Positions 24,257 through 38,085 of a stretch of DNA of 64,000 bases are shown piece after piece. The notes below the pieces were generated by a model. The model saw nothing but the letters and a program-made list of their open reading frames with translations. It was not told where the DNA came from and did not search any database. The DNA comes from Pascua guehoae (lineage: Eukaryota; Basidiomycota; Tremellomycetes; Trichosporonales; Trichosporonaceae): positions 96,514 through 160,513 of the forward strand of contig BCJX01000017.1 of NCBI GenBank assembly GCA_001600415.1, written 5' to 3'. Within the stretch, counting starts at the first letter, position 1; each line of letters starts with the position of its first letter. Position numbers and translations under genes: made by a program.

Positions 24257-26657
24257 ATGGCCGACTACATTCCCCTCACCGCCGAGACCGAGGCTCCAAA
24301 GGCAGCGGCGCCGCAGCCAGACGCGCGCGACGACAACCGCGGGCGTGGGGGTGTGGCACCCATCAAGTCCGAGTACGTTGTATCCCGCACTACGCAGGGG
24401 AAGCAGCTACTGACAAGGCCAGGTATGTGCTGCCGGTGGCCCCGCGCCCGGTGATGGACGACGACGCGGCGGAGCGCGGCGACAGGCGCGACGCGCGCGA
24501 CCGGGACAACCGGGACAACCGGGACAGCCGGGACAGCCGTGACGACCGCGACGGGGACCGGGGTGGCAAGCGGCAAAAGACCAAGACGGGGTGGAAGGGG
24601 CGTACGGCGGGGCAGAAACGTCCCAAGCCCGAGGGCGAGGCGGCGGTGCGCATCTGCAAGGCGTGGGAGACGCAGGGCGAGTGCCCCCGCGGCGACGAGT
24701 GCAAGTATGCCCACTCGTGGGCGGGATACTTTGAAGTCAAGCCGGCGGACACGCACTTTGAGCACGCTGGCCCCCTCGCCGACACCGAGCCGTATGTTCG
24801 CAACGCGCGCGAGCGCGCGGTTGGCGGCGAGGACGCGGTGGGCAAGACGATCGACCTTGGGACAGAGTGCCCCGTGTTCAAGGACCTCGGGTACTGCCCG
24901 TATGGGTGGCGGTGTCGCTTCCTCGGCGGGCATGTGCGCAAGGCCGAGGGTGAGGGCGAGGGCGTGTTCTCGCTCCCCGGGTGGGAGCTCGAGGGCCGTG
25001 TGGCCCAGGGCGAGGGGGAGGCCGAGGGAGAGGGCAGCGGGACGCAGGGGGAGAAGCACGGAGAGGTCAACTGGCCCAACTGGGATGTCCTGCGCGCCCT
25101 CAAGGCCAACAAGGTACGTGACCTGAAAGTGTCCCGACGGGATCCACGGCTGACAGAGACAGTACGAGTGGCGGTTCACGCCAAAGTACCTTCAAAAGGT
25201 CGAGCCGGATAAGGTGTTCCAGCTCGCAATCCCCAAGGGCCAGGGCGACGGCGGCCACGGCAAGGGCAAGGGCAAAGGAAAGTGGGGCAAGGGCAAGAAC
25301 CAGAAGAGTGCCCCCGCACCATTGACCGAGGAAGGAGCGATGAACGGCCAGGCAAACGGCGAGGAGGCTACAGCGAACGGGTCTGTACCGACCGAGGAGG
25401 CGGCGATGAATGCCGAGACGACCAACGGCGTCGTCGACGGCGAGGCCGAGGCGATCGACGTGCCCCTCCGCCCCGAGGAGAAGCGCCGTCTCAACTGGGA
25501 AAACGGCCTGTACCTCGCGCCGCTCACCACCGTTGGAAATCTGGTACGTGTGCTGATTCCCGGGGCATTCCCACCGATGCTAACTGACACACCAGCCGTT
25601 CCGCCGCGTGTGTACCGACTACGGAGCGACGATTACGATTTCGGAAATGGCGCTGGCGCAGCCGCTGGTGACGGGCCAGTCGGAAGAGTGGGCGCTGGTG
25701 CGGCGGCACAAGAGCGAGCGAATGTTTGGGGTGCAGCTCGCGGGCGGGTTTGCGAACCGGATGGTGCCCACGGCCGAGGTGCTGGCGCGCGAGCTGGGGC
25801 CGAGCGGCGTCGACTTTGTCGACGTCAACATGGGCTGCCCGATCGACATGCTCTTCAACCAGGGCGCGGGGAGTGCGCTGATGGAGAACCCGGGGCGGCT
25901 GGGCAGGATTCTCGTGGGCATGAACCGCGCCCTGGGTGAGATTCCCCTCACGGTCAAGTTCCGCATGGGCGTGTACAATGGCAAGCCGAATGCGCACAAG
26001 CTGATCCCGCGCTTTGCGACCGAGTGGGGCGCGGGGGCCATGACGCTGCACGGGCGGTCGCGGCAGCAGCGCTACTCGAAACTCGCCGACTGGGACTATG
26101 TGCGCGAGTGCGTCGACGTGCTGCGCGACACGGTCGCCGACGCGGGCATGGCCCCCGTCCCGCTCTTTGGCAACGGCGACTGCTTTTCCGCCCAGAGCTA
26201 CTGGGAGACAAAGGAGCGCACGGGCGTAGACGGCATCATGCTCGCGCGCGGCGCCCTCATCAAGCCGTGGATCTTCACCGAGGTCGCCGAACGCCGCGAA
26301 TGGGATATCTCAGCCACCGAGCGTCTAGAGGGCATCCGCAAGTTTGCAGAGTACGGCCTCTCCCACTGGGGATCCGACACGCTCGGCGTAAACACCACCC
26401 GCCGCTTTTTGTGCGAGGCCCTCTCGTTCCAGCACCGCTACATTCCCATTGGCCTCCTCGAGCGCATGCCTCCGATGATCAACGAGCGGCCCCCGGCCTA
26501 CAAGGGCCGCAACGAGCTCGAAACTCTCCTCGCGTCCCCCTATGTCGGCGACTGGATCAAGATTAGCGAAATGTTCCTCGGTCCCGTCGATGACCGCTTT
26601 ACGTTTGCGCCAAAGCACAAGAGTAGCGCGTACGGCAACGAAGAGGCACAGGGATAG
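24257..26657 (+). CDS. DUS3: tRNA-dihydrouridine(47) synthase
   Basis: Four exons (24257-24372, 24423-25113, 25163-25543, 25596-26657) give 749 aa. It reduces U47 in the variable loop of tRNAs, using FMN and NADPH. Two CCCH zinc fingers typical of Dus3 lie at C117-C126-C132-H136 and C188-C197-C203-H209. A low-complexity basic/acidic RD repeat (residues of about 61-86) precedes them and a G/K-rich linker follows. The TIM barrel starts at [21 protein letters not shown], and the catalytic cysteine is C477 in [22 protein letters not shown]-binding GRSRQQRYS and FGNGDCFS are present. The start has a good context (caccATGG). Introns are 48-52 nt. Confidence 0.96.
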
Positions 26658-27092
26658 GCCCGGGCGTGGGCGCGAGTCGACGCGGACGTATCGCTAGAGA
26701 TCGGTGAGGGAGGGGTCCTGTAGGGGTGTGGACATGTACATAGATTAGGATTGTGGCATTATGCATCTTGTCTTGGCATTGATGTTATCAGGCGGCGGCT
26801 GGTGCGAGTTGCCAGCGTCATTATGCTGGGACCATTCTCTGGCCAAACATGGTTTGCTGCAACAGCAGCGACATGAGTTCACAGTACAAAGCACACCCCC
26901 CACCCAGCTGCTGCTACCAGCTGTGCGCACCTTGACCACAGTGGTCGGTCATCACCTGCACAGGCGACCCCGACCTCAACCCAGGTCCAACCTGTACACA
27001 TGTATACAACACGTGCGCTAGCTCCGCTCGCGCACGCAAGTGATACCCTGCATGATCTCGTAACGTTCGCATGTGCACACAACTATCTAGAC
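26658..27092. other. tail-to-tail spacer DUS3 / SEC23
   Basis: 435 bp between two converging stop codons. It must hold both polyadenylation regions; gtacatagattagg near 26732 is a plausible DUS3 3' end. No gene is visible. Confidence 0.5.
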
Positions 27093-29749
<2,657 letters not shown>

Positions 29750-30142
29750 GGTCGTCGCGGATTTGGGAAGGGGGAGTGGGAGGGGAAAGAGTGTTGTGGG
29801 TGTAGATGGAGTTGTGGTGGACGAGATTACCCAAAGTCGAGGCTGGCTGGGTCGGGGGCCTCGCTGGCAGCATGCGCCAGTGCCAGGCAGGCCAGAGGTG
29901 CCACCTACTGTACCACCCAGCGACCACCCAGCGGCCACCCAGGTAAGGGCCCACGACAAGCCAGCGTCATTCCAATAATTTGATCCCGCCATCAAAACCC
30001 AGTCCTTTTGTACCCTCCATCCAGAGACAGCCACCATGCATCAATGTCAAACACCACACGTCAAACACCCTCCAACCCTCGCCACCATGCAAGAATACAT
30101 CATGTAATGGACAATAGGCCGTATAGACGACATGCTCGACAT
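29750..30142. promoter_or_regulatory. SEC23 upstream region / TMA46 3' flank
   Basis: 393 bp. Around 29905-29945 short CCACC direct repeats occur (cacccagcgaccacccagcggccacccag). No coding exon is seen. Confidence 0.45.
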
Positions 30143-31814
30143 CTAGACCGCGACCTTGTCCACCCCATTCGTGACATCCTCGACGTCGTTGCCATCCCTC
30201 TCCGTGTCGTCGCCCTCGGCCGTCTGTGAACAACGTTAGCGCAACCCCACCGAGCCATAGAGGCACAATGGCCGCGTCACTCACGTAGCGCGCGAGCAAA
30301 CGCGAGATATCCCACGACTCTTCGTCCTCGCCCTCGTCCTCGTTGGCGTACAGCTCGCCGCCAAACTCGAACATGTCCTTGCCGGTCATGCCCGACATCT
30401 TGCCGGCTGCGCGCTGGGCGGCCTTGGCCTTGTCCACCGCCTCCTGCTCGGCCTGCTTCTTTTCCAACCGGCTCTTCTTCCACTCGGCAAAGGTCTCGGG
30501 CGTGACGGGCGTGAGGGGAGGCTTGAGCTTGTGGCGCTGGCAGGTTAGCACTTGACAAGCAGAGGTTGACCCACCTCGACCTCGACAAACTCCTCTAGAG
30601 AAATGGTCTCCTTTTCCTCGTCCTTCTTCTTGTCCTTCTTCAGGACAAAGCCAGGAGGAAGCGCGTGCTTGTACATGCAGTTGTCACCTGGGCGGTCAGC
30701 CGCGCTACGTGGCAGAATGGCAGAGAGGAAAATCCTCGGGAGAGATACGCACCACCGTTGGGCTGTAGGACACAAAAGTCGTGGTCAGCTAGCTGCAACA
30801 CAGCGCGCACGAGATGCTTACACAGATCCAGCTGGGACCGTCAGCATAAATACTTTGCGCAAAGAGAGCCACAATTACTCACAACCATCCGTACTTGCGG
30901 TCCTCGATCGCCTGGATAAAGTACTTGCAAACAATCTGCCTGTCAGCGACCGCAGACCCAGCACCACTTACGTCGGTGGTGGTGCGCTGTTTCCGTCCGT
31001 TCTGGTTGACAACGTCCTTGAGCTTTTGGTCGTCCCAGCTGTCCATGGTGTCTGGCAGTCAGCATCACATACCCCGGTGAAATATGCAGCTGGGGCTCTG
31101 GATTTCCACAGCCATACGTCAACGCACCGGCCTTCTTGTCGTCCTCCTTCTCACGGCCGTCCTCGTAGATGTTCATCTTCTCGGCCTTGCGTCCGACGTT
31201 GAGGTCGTGTGAGAACTTGCACTTGGCGCCTGGTCCGTCAGCTACACCCCGCTAGTTTGCGAGCTCACCCTTGGCACACTGGCCGGCCTTGAAGTAGGCG
31301 CAGAGGATCTGTATGTTAGCATGCCAGGAACCAGAGGTCGGGCGTCGTCACGGGAGTCACATACAGTCTTCGGGTCTGCATCGGTCAGCGCCTTGATCTT
31401 GCTTCCCCCATCCTCATCTCGGCCGCAACTCACCTGTGCCAAATGGCACCTTCTGGATCTGGACGGGCTGGAACAGCTGCGCCTCCATCTTCTTGCGCTG
31501 CTCCTCGGCCTTCTTCTGCCTTGCGCGCTCCTCGGCTAGCTTTTGCTTGGCAACCTACAACCAGTCAGTGGCTTGACCCCCGACTTCCATTTGCCACTTG
31601 CCACTGGCAACAACTCACAGCCTCCTTGTTCTTGCCCGCTTGGGCCTGTTGCTGCTCGACCTGCTTGACAAACTTCTGCACCTTGGAACTCTTGTTCTTG
31701 TTCTTCATGCCGAACGCTGCGGCATTAGCTTGAGTGCGGGGACCACTACGGCGCCCCACTTGGCGACAGCTGGTACATACTCTTGTCATCCTTGACTTTA
31801 CCCTTGGGCGGCAT
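30143..31814 (-). CDS. TMA46: CCCH zinc-finger protein Tma46 / ZC3H15 (DFRP1), DRG GTPase partner
   Basis: Thirteen exons (31814-31781, 31716-31619, 31554-31434, 31375-31365, 31308-31269, 31229-31128, 31051-30972, 30935-30883, 30831-30822, 30762-30753, 30687-30575, 30536-30285, 30223-30143) give 334 aa. The family binds and stabilises the ribosome-associated GTPase Rbg1/DRG1. A basic helical start ([16 protein letters not shown]) leads to the first zinc finger [21 protein letters not shown] and the second ([32 protein letters not shown], split over five exons), then the family signature [19 protein letters not shown] and [10 protein letters not shown]. Three exons are only 11, 10 and 10 nt; each restores conserved residues (DPKT, WIC, PNG), so they are real. 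The C-terminal DRG-binding segment and acidic tail follow. Confidence 0.95.
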
Positions 31815-32980
31815 GTTGGGCAGATGAGTTTCAGTGGTGGCGGTAGAGGCGAGTTAAGGGGTGCCGGTGGGGCTGGTTTTTGTGCTCGAGATCGCTCGTC
31901 GTCAAGTGGAACGCGAGCGGAACGGTTTTGTGGTGACGAGTTGCTTTGGCGGCGCGTGCTCGCAGAGGTCGATAAGAGAGATGGATTGAGATTGTGGGTG
32001 TGGTAGTGTGCAGGTCGTACAGGTGGTGGGTGGTGGTCACTCGACTGAGACCTTGCGTCTCCACTTTGTGACATTTGACATGTATCAGGGTCACTTTGTC
32101 ACGTGGTTCTCAACATTGTATCAGCCTCACTTTGTCCTGCCAAGACTCGCTCGCTGCAAAGCCCAAGGGCTGTGTGATGTGTGAGGCAGTCAAGATGCAT
32201 AAATGCTGTTGGATAACTCCCAGAAGTACATGATGCATACGTCAAGGCAGCCCACCTGGTCACCTTCGTGAAGCGGTATGTACAATATCCAAGGTTCACA
32301 AGTGCCCATGACGGTCTCTCCGGCACCCTGCATACCGATGAGATGCGACTGACTGTGAAATTTCAATTCCCTCCGTGTTTGTGGCTCTGGTACAGTAGAG
32401 ACTGCACTCTGCGACTGTGGCTGGTTTTGTGCTCTCGATCCACGGTGCAGTACGGTAATGAGAGAGTACCAAAGTAGTAGCGACAACAAACAAGACTGAA
32501 AGACAACGCTCTGGTGTGATAACCTCTCTGCTCAGGTCAGGTATTACTGAACAGTTGAAGAGTACGAGTAGCAAACCAGCAGCCCGGAGTCACATTGAAG
32601 CGAATGGAACAACCGCGTCGTTGAAATGAGCACTGCATCTCTCACACCAGCGCCTACCAGCTCTAATAGTAGGGCGGGCACCCGGGTCTCAGCCGCAACG
32701 ACGACCACCCGGGCGAGAATGGCGGACAACAACGGGGCGAGAGAGTCGGTCAGCACGCGTGTTCTGTGGAAGGGCTGGGGTGGAGTCATTGTTGTAGCCA
32801 CCGTCGTCGCGTCGCCTCGCGAGTATAGGGATGCATGCTCATCTACTGGGCCGTCTCCATGCCAAAGCACCTCTCCAGCGTCCAGCAGCTCCCGATGTTG
32901 GAACTTTTACCGTACAGCAAAAGGGTTTCGATGCTGTTGAGGGGCCGGAGTTGTATTCCAACACCAGTGGCATCACCACC
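31815..32980. other. TMA46 upstream region and spacer
   Basis: About 1.2 kb with no supported gene. The part nearest TMA46 is its promoter and leader. The remainder has lower GC than the surroundings and only short open frames. Confidence 0.5.
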
Positions 32981-33080
32981 GGCGGGGTAGGAAAGTGGTT
33001 ACTCCGCCTCCCTGCTACCTGCTCCCTCAGCTGCAAGGAGGTGCCCTCTGGGCGCGCGTGTTCGAATCACGTCTCCGTCG
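32981..33080 (+). tRNA. tRNA-Ser (GCU anticodon) with 18-nt intron
   Basis: The cloverleaf reads: acceptor GGCGGGG (32981-32987) with CTCCGTC (33073-33079), allowing two G-U pairs; D arm GGA/TCC with AGTGGTTA; anticodon stem CCTCC/GGAGG; loop CTGCTA..A with anticodon GCT; a long variable arm GCCC/GGGC; T arm GCGTG-TTCGAAT-CACGT; discriminator G. The 18-nt insertion after the base 3' of the anticodon contains AGC, complementary to the anticodon, as expected for a tRNA intron. Serine identity is supported by the long variable arm and discriminator G. Mature length is 82 nt without CCA. Confidence 0.88.
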
Positions 33081-33527
33081 ATACATGTTCCGAAAGCCAT
33101 AGCTATGGCGCGGACGTTGCTTTTGGGCCTCAAGGTCAGGTCCACTGGAGTGTGGTGTTTCTTGCGGATCGCGTTTGATGGGGTTCAATACACTTTCTGA
33201 GCAATACATTATTGGAAAAGGTTGTGACCACCGACACACGAGGCTTTTTGACGCACACTTTGCAGCCACGAGTGTGTAACTTGCCTCCCTGCACAGCTTG
33301 GCAGAATAATATTTTGGGCTGATGGAGGAAACGGTCCTCCGCTCCCGACACCCAGTGTCGCTGCGTCCAGCCGTTATGCCTTTTCCACAGTCGTGGGCCG
33401 TGGACAGAGCACACTGGGGCTGCTGTCAGAACTCTGTATTATTCATGTCTCAATCCCAACGCCAGGCGCACAGCAGCGCAGTGAAACGTTCCTCGTCGAA
33501 ACCAGACAAAAAGATACAGAAGAAAAA
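33081..33527. other. spacer between two tRNA-Ser genes
   Basis: 447 bp with no coding signal. A short T-run (cttttg) lies about 40 nt after the first tRNA; the second tRNA ends against a T5 run on its own strand just inside this spacer. Confidence 0.5.
33522..33527 (-). terminator. RNA polymerase III T-run after tRNA-Ser(CGA)
   Basis: The plus strand reads gaaaaa directly 5' of the tRNA's last base, giving TTTTT on the transcribed strand a base or two after the discriminator. Confidence 0.75.
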
Positions 33528-33608
33528 CGACAACGACATGATTCGAACATGTGCTCCCGAAGGAAGTTGATTTCGAGTCAACCGCGTTAACCACTCCGCC
33601 ACGTTGCC
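33528..33608 (-). tRNA. tRNA-Ser (CGA anticodon)
   Basis: On the minus strand an 81-nt cloverleaf without intron: acceptor GGCAACG with CGTTGTC (one G-U pair), D arm GCG/CGC with AGTGGTTAA, anticodon stem GTTGA/TCAAC with loop CTCGAAA (anticodon CGA, reads UCG), long variable arm, T arm ACATG-TTCGAAT-CATGT and discriminator G. A TTTTT run follows immediately downstream, the normal RNA polymerase III terminator. It converges on the tRNA-Ser at 32981. Confidence 0.93.
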
Positions 33609-33988
33609 ATTGAAAAAGGGCAATTGCGAATGGATGTAGAGGCCAGTGAAAGCAATCGATGCTCTTGCTGTGTGTGCTCATCGCGTGCAGAAGCAACAGG
33701 TCATCTTTATTCTCGTCTGTAACGATACGACGCGGCGTACATGGATCATTCCTTGATACAGCTATATGCCGTACCGTTAGCTTATCCCCGAGGCAGGCTG
33801 CTTGAGTGAGCGGGCTACTTGGTTACTCTTTCTCCACTGCGCTGACTTCCGGATACTGCAACATTGCATTGGGCCTGCAACGGCATTATCTAAGACATGA
33901 CAGAATACAGAGTCGAATGGTAGGTGGCTCGGGTTGGAATGACTATGAAAACAATGTTCGGAGTTGCAATGGGACAACGCACAGCACG

Positions 33989-34625
33989 CTACTCGAAGGT
34001 GTAAAACACCGGAGCAGGTTCTGTCGGCTAAATGGTCAGACACGAATCATTATCAGATGACTCACTTTGAGTACAGACATAGGAACACCGAGTTCCGCCA
34101 ACAGCTGCATGCGCAAGTCGTCACGCCCGAGGTCATTGTGGTGGTCTCCGGTGTAACGGAGGAGGTACGCCTTGAGCTGGGTATTGTTGAGGCTGAGCAA
34201 GACCTCCTTGGAGATGATTGGCTGATTTGCATCAGCATGAAGGGCGGCGTCCTTGTTGCTGCACCTCACTCACGGGGAGAATTACCTCACCCACGTCGGC
34301 GTCGGGGAACTGGAACTCGACGGGCCTCCACGCTCCCCCCCTCAGCGCGGCGACGGCGTTGAACCGACTGCCGGGTTAGCACAGACATGGGGTTTCGATT
34401 TTCTCACCGTGATGCGTCTGCGTTTCCACGGACAATAAGCGTGTCGAGTTTCGCATCCATGCGCTGGATGCTGGCATCGATGCGCTGGATGGTGGCTGCA
34501 AGCCCTGCCGCGTTGTTTGGAGCGCCAACTGCATCATCCTCTATTCCTTCTGTTAGTCGGGGTTATTCTTGAGGCATAGATCACTTACCGGCAACCACCT
34601 GCGCACACGGAACTTGTACTGTCAT
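33989..34625 (-). CDS. small protein of unknown function with coiled-coil-like start, 155 aa
   Basis: Five exons (34625-34589, 34549-34408, 34367-34274, 34221-34066, 34027-33989) join in frame into 155 aa. A short start is followed by two near-identical heptad-like pieces (IQRIDASIQRMDAKLDTLI), suggesting a coiled coil. Next come RRFNAVAALRGGAWRPVEFQ and a conserved-looking C-terminal helix pair (SKEVLLSLNNTQLKAYLLRY ... DLRMQLLAELGVP). Short fungal proteins of this general build (coiled coil, an R-x-x-N-A-x-A-like strand, then an L-N-x-x-Q-L-x-x-F/Y-L box) are common in basidiomycetes without a function; that resemblance is from memory. All four introns have canonical ends, and the last (38 nt) restores an ending VFYTFE. 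Confidence 0.72.
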
Positions 34626-36443
34626 GTCGCCAGCGATAAAGGAGCAATTGAGGAAAGGCGTTTGGAAGGAAGAATGGGACGAGGATACAGGATGGCAGAA
34701 GGGAAAGGAGGATAAAGGAAACGAGGACAGGAAGATAGGCAAGAAAGACTGGAACGATTCATTGTTTTGTTATTGCATTGTGCCGCCACAAGCTGGTCGT
34801 CTCTCTCGATCGTCTGGTGGGTGTCTGGGCCATGATCACGTGACGATCCCCTCCTCCCAATCTCTGAAAAGTCCGCTCTTGGCTAAAGTCAGCTCTGTCT
34901 TGGTGTGTTGGTGGCTCATTGTACGCTGTCGTGCAGTAAGTAGCACACACTCGCCGTACTCGCCATGGCCGTTAACCGTTGTGGCTACATGATGCCCCCG
35001 TGTGTGTGGTGGTGCCCGGCAGCCGGCGTGTCCTCGAGCGTCATAGATGGTCGTCACGCCGCACAGATTGCGAGTTGCCATGTCACTGAAACTGACCCAC
35101 CTATCCCGGTGTCGAGCAAGCAACCCCAAATCTCACTATCCTTGTGCAACCTGCACACTTGTCTCATCAACCGTCAGGCCGTCAGACGTACTCTCGCAAC
35201 GTATCGCCCAGTCGAGACCGGCGCCCTCTGCGATCCCACGCCTGCCCGCCCGTCATGCGCGACATGGCATGTTCATCCATCCCACCATGCCGCCGGCCAC
35301 CAGACCGGGAATGGCATACGGGGCATACCCCAAGACAAAGAGTCACACGACTGGCATTTGGAACCCTGGGAATCAAAGAGGAATGGGCATGCAGGCATGC
35401 CTGCATGCCTGCTTTCAATGACAATAATGTGTTAGACGCGCCCATGACTAGGTAACGGGGCGCTACTTGTCTTGCTGTTCAGCAGCGGTCCCGATAGTGA
35501 AGGACAATGACGCCAGGCCCAATCTCGCTATGGACAAACGCACCGTGGTATCGACGCCCGGCTACGGGGGACCCAGCTTGGAGCACACATGCAGCTGCAT
35601 GCATGACGCCAGTGTCCTTTGACGACGCTGTGAACGCCCTGTTCAGTTAAATGAGTTGTGTAGCTCGCATTCAAAGTCGCGCACGCGTTGATTTCACAGT
35701 TATCGCGTCGTGTGAGCGGAGAGGCGGATGATCCAAGGCGTGCAAGGGCGTTTGTTGGCGTGGCATCATCGCCTTTGGGGTGACGATTGCGATCGAGACC
35801 AGAGGTCAGGAATTCCTACAGTCGCATCCGAGCAGCGCCAGGGCGCGCGTGAAGAGACAACTACGCGCTGCAGGAGGTGTACAGTAGGTGAAGCCACATT
35901 GAGCAAGACGGATGCAGATTGCTGCATGGTGCACGCTGCTTCTGATTGCTGATTAGCTGATACACCGGCCCACAGGGCGGGCGGGGAGGGAGAGCAAGAG
36001 GCCGAGGTACAAGCAGGTGAATGACCCCCGGCGCAGTGTCTGACGTCATTGACGCACGACAAGCGTCAGACGCACATCCTTTCCTTTGCAACGCACACAA
36101 ACCGACTCATGTAACGCCCCTCTGCACCCAGTAGTGCAGTGTCTCTTGTTCAACTCTATCCCCCCGTCTCAGCCGCTGCGTCATGCCATGCACCATCCGA
36201 CGTGGAGCAGCGGGACCACCTCGACACATTCGCACCCCAGACGCGCAGCGCGCAGCTGCGCCCCGCAGCACAGTGCACCGCAGCACCCAGCCCGCCCAGG
36301 CAGGCAGAACCCACCGTCCGCTACAATACTTAACCCACCCCCAATCTAACTCTGCTCTCACCACTTCCTCCTCTTCCACCACCACCACAAAGTACCACCC
36401 TCCTCAACCCCCTACTCGCCGTTACCACCACCACCCACTCACC
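34626..36443. other. intergenic, no gene seen
   Basis: 1.8 kb between divergent small genes. Contains a 24-bp perfect palindrome at 35386-35409. The last 300 bases are the C-rich leader of the gene at 36444. No exon chain was found on either strand. Confidence 0.55.
35386..35409. repeat. 24-bp perfect palindrome built of GCATGC/GCAGGC words
   Basis: The stretch centred on GCAGGCATGCCTGC is its own reverse complement over 24 bp, with no loop. It could extrude a cruciform or bind a symmetric dimeric factor. Confidence 0.85.
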
Positions 36444-37290
36444 ATGGATCTCCTCAACAACCTCACCAAGGGCAACGACGCCAACGCGCAGCAGGGCCAG
36501 CAGCAGGGCCAGCAGCAGCAGGGCGGCCAGCAGGGCGGCGTCCAGGGCCTCGGGCAGCTGGGCGGGTACATTAACGCCGCGACGGGGCAGAAGGAGATGG
36601 ACCCGCTTGGTGAGTAGGACGGCGCGGTGAGAGGCGAGCGGTGTGCGGCGTGCGGAGTGAACGGTACGAACGGGGGCGGGGGCGGTGTGGACGCGACTCG
36701 GGGAGGCCAGGTGCGAGTGCACAGGTGCGAGTGGTGCGGGACGGCGGGGGAAGGTGGGACGCCAACGTACGATAGAGGGCATGTTTGGTCCAATCTAGCC
36801 TCCGTACTGCGGGCGGCGTGGGACTTGCACACCGGCATGCTGGCCTAGGTAGTGGGCGCTGTGGGTCGCAGGTCCACGCGACCCGTCCCCGTCTGTTCCA
36901 CAGGAGCCTTAAGCCTTACTCGGTTCCTCCGTCTTCCCCTTCCCCTCACTCCCTCCCTCTCTCCTTCCCTCCTTCGCCCTCCTTCTCTCCTTCCCCCATC
37001 CCCTCTCCGCCATCCCTGCCTGTCCACATGTACACCATCATCTCCCCAACGCCATCCCCAATCCCCCCAACCCCGCACTCCACACACACTCTGCGCTCCA
37101 CACTCCCCACGCTCCTCTCCAAGCTCCTTACGTTCCGAAACACTGACTGGCACCAGACCGCGCGACCGAGTACGTCATGAAGGCGTCGGGCCAGCAGTCG
37201 AACCCGATCATGAACGAGGCCGCTTCCGACTATGCCCGCGAGCAGTTCAAGACCATGACCGGCAAGGACCTTCCGTTCGAGGACAAGTGA
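36444..37290 (+). CDS. small fungal protein of unknown function, 99 aa
   Basis: Two exons (36444-36609 and 37157-37290) give 99 aa. MDLLNNLTKGND is followed by a Q/G-rich linker (about residues 15-40), a short conserved-looking piece (LGGYINAATGQKEMDPLDRA) and a C-terminal helix (NEAASDYAREQFKTMTGKDL) ending PFEDK. Fungi carry many proteins of this design, a Q/G/N linker plus an A-R-E-Q-F/Y-x-x-x-T-G-K tail, often stress- or stationary-phase-expressed; that is recollection, not shown here. The intron of 547 nt is very long for this genome and extremely C/T-rich towards its 3' end. Confidence 0.72.
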
Positions 37291-38085
37291 GTACGGTCGG
37301 GCAACGGGTGGACTTTTGGGTGGGAACCATGTCTGACGCAAACAAGGTAAATGCCCCTCGTACGCCGTACGTCCGCCCCGCCATGCGTCGCTTTCGACTA
37401 CCGGCGCCGACGAGTTCTGAAGCAGAAAAAAAAGCATGCAAGAAGGATGAGCATAGATACACGCATGTAGCCATGAAGTGATCAACGTGTTTGAAGCGCA
37501 CTTGAACGCGTTGGGCGTTGGCCAAGTCGCACCTGACGCGCGATTTTCGCAACGTACGTCGAATAGTCCAACACTCAGTGCTTCGGTGAAGCGGTATCAG
37601 CGTACAGAGGTACGGAGATGGGTCATGCATGGCGTGGGCTGCGCTTCTCGAGTGTGGCGGGACGCGGCGGTGTGGCTCTCTGCGCAGGAGAATTCATCTC
37701 TTGGCAGTTGTTCCTTGGTCTCTGCCATCAGCAAGTCCACAATTGCTGCATTTTGCATGCGCTCTGCTCAACCCAGCAGCGATTCTATATTTCATCCTAT
37801 TCACGGTCGGGCACAATCTTTTCCGAGCCTTTGCACGCTCCGTGGCCAGACGCAAAACACAGATCCGTCAACCGCCTTCGCGAGAGGCTTCCAACCAAGC
37901 ACATCGTTGGATCAAGAGGCGCTCACCACACTACCCGTACCCTTCATAATCATACGTGACATGACAGACGACAACCTATGTACAACAAGGACATAAACAT
38001 GTCACGAGTATGACAGACCGCTTGCACTCACTGCACCCCGCTCTCTCCCCGTAGCGGCCCCTACCCCCACTCATACTCTTTTACA
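37291..38085. other. tail-to-tail spacer, no gene seen
   Basis: 795 bp between the stop codons of two converging genes. Open frames on the plus strand at 37478-37996 lack family resemblance and overlap one another. Confidence 0.5.

Noticed and set aside
32981..33608. tRNA pair as an integration hotspot for a mobile element
   Set aside because: No terminal repeats, no duplicated tRNA end and no transposon-like open frame are found around either gene.
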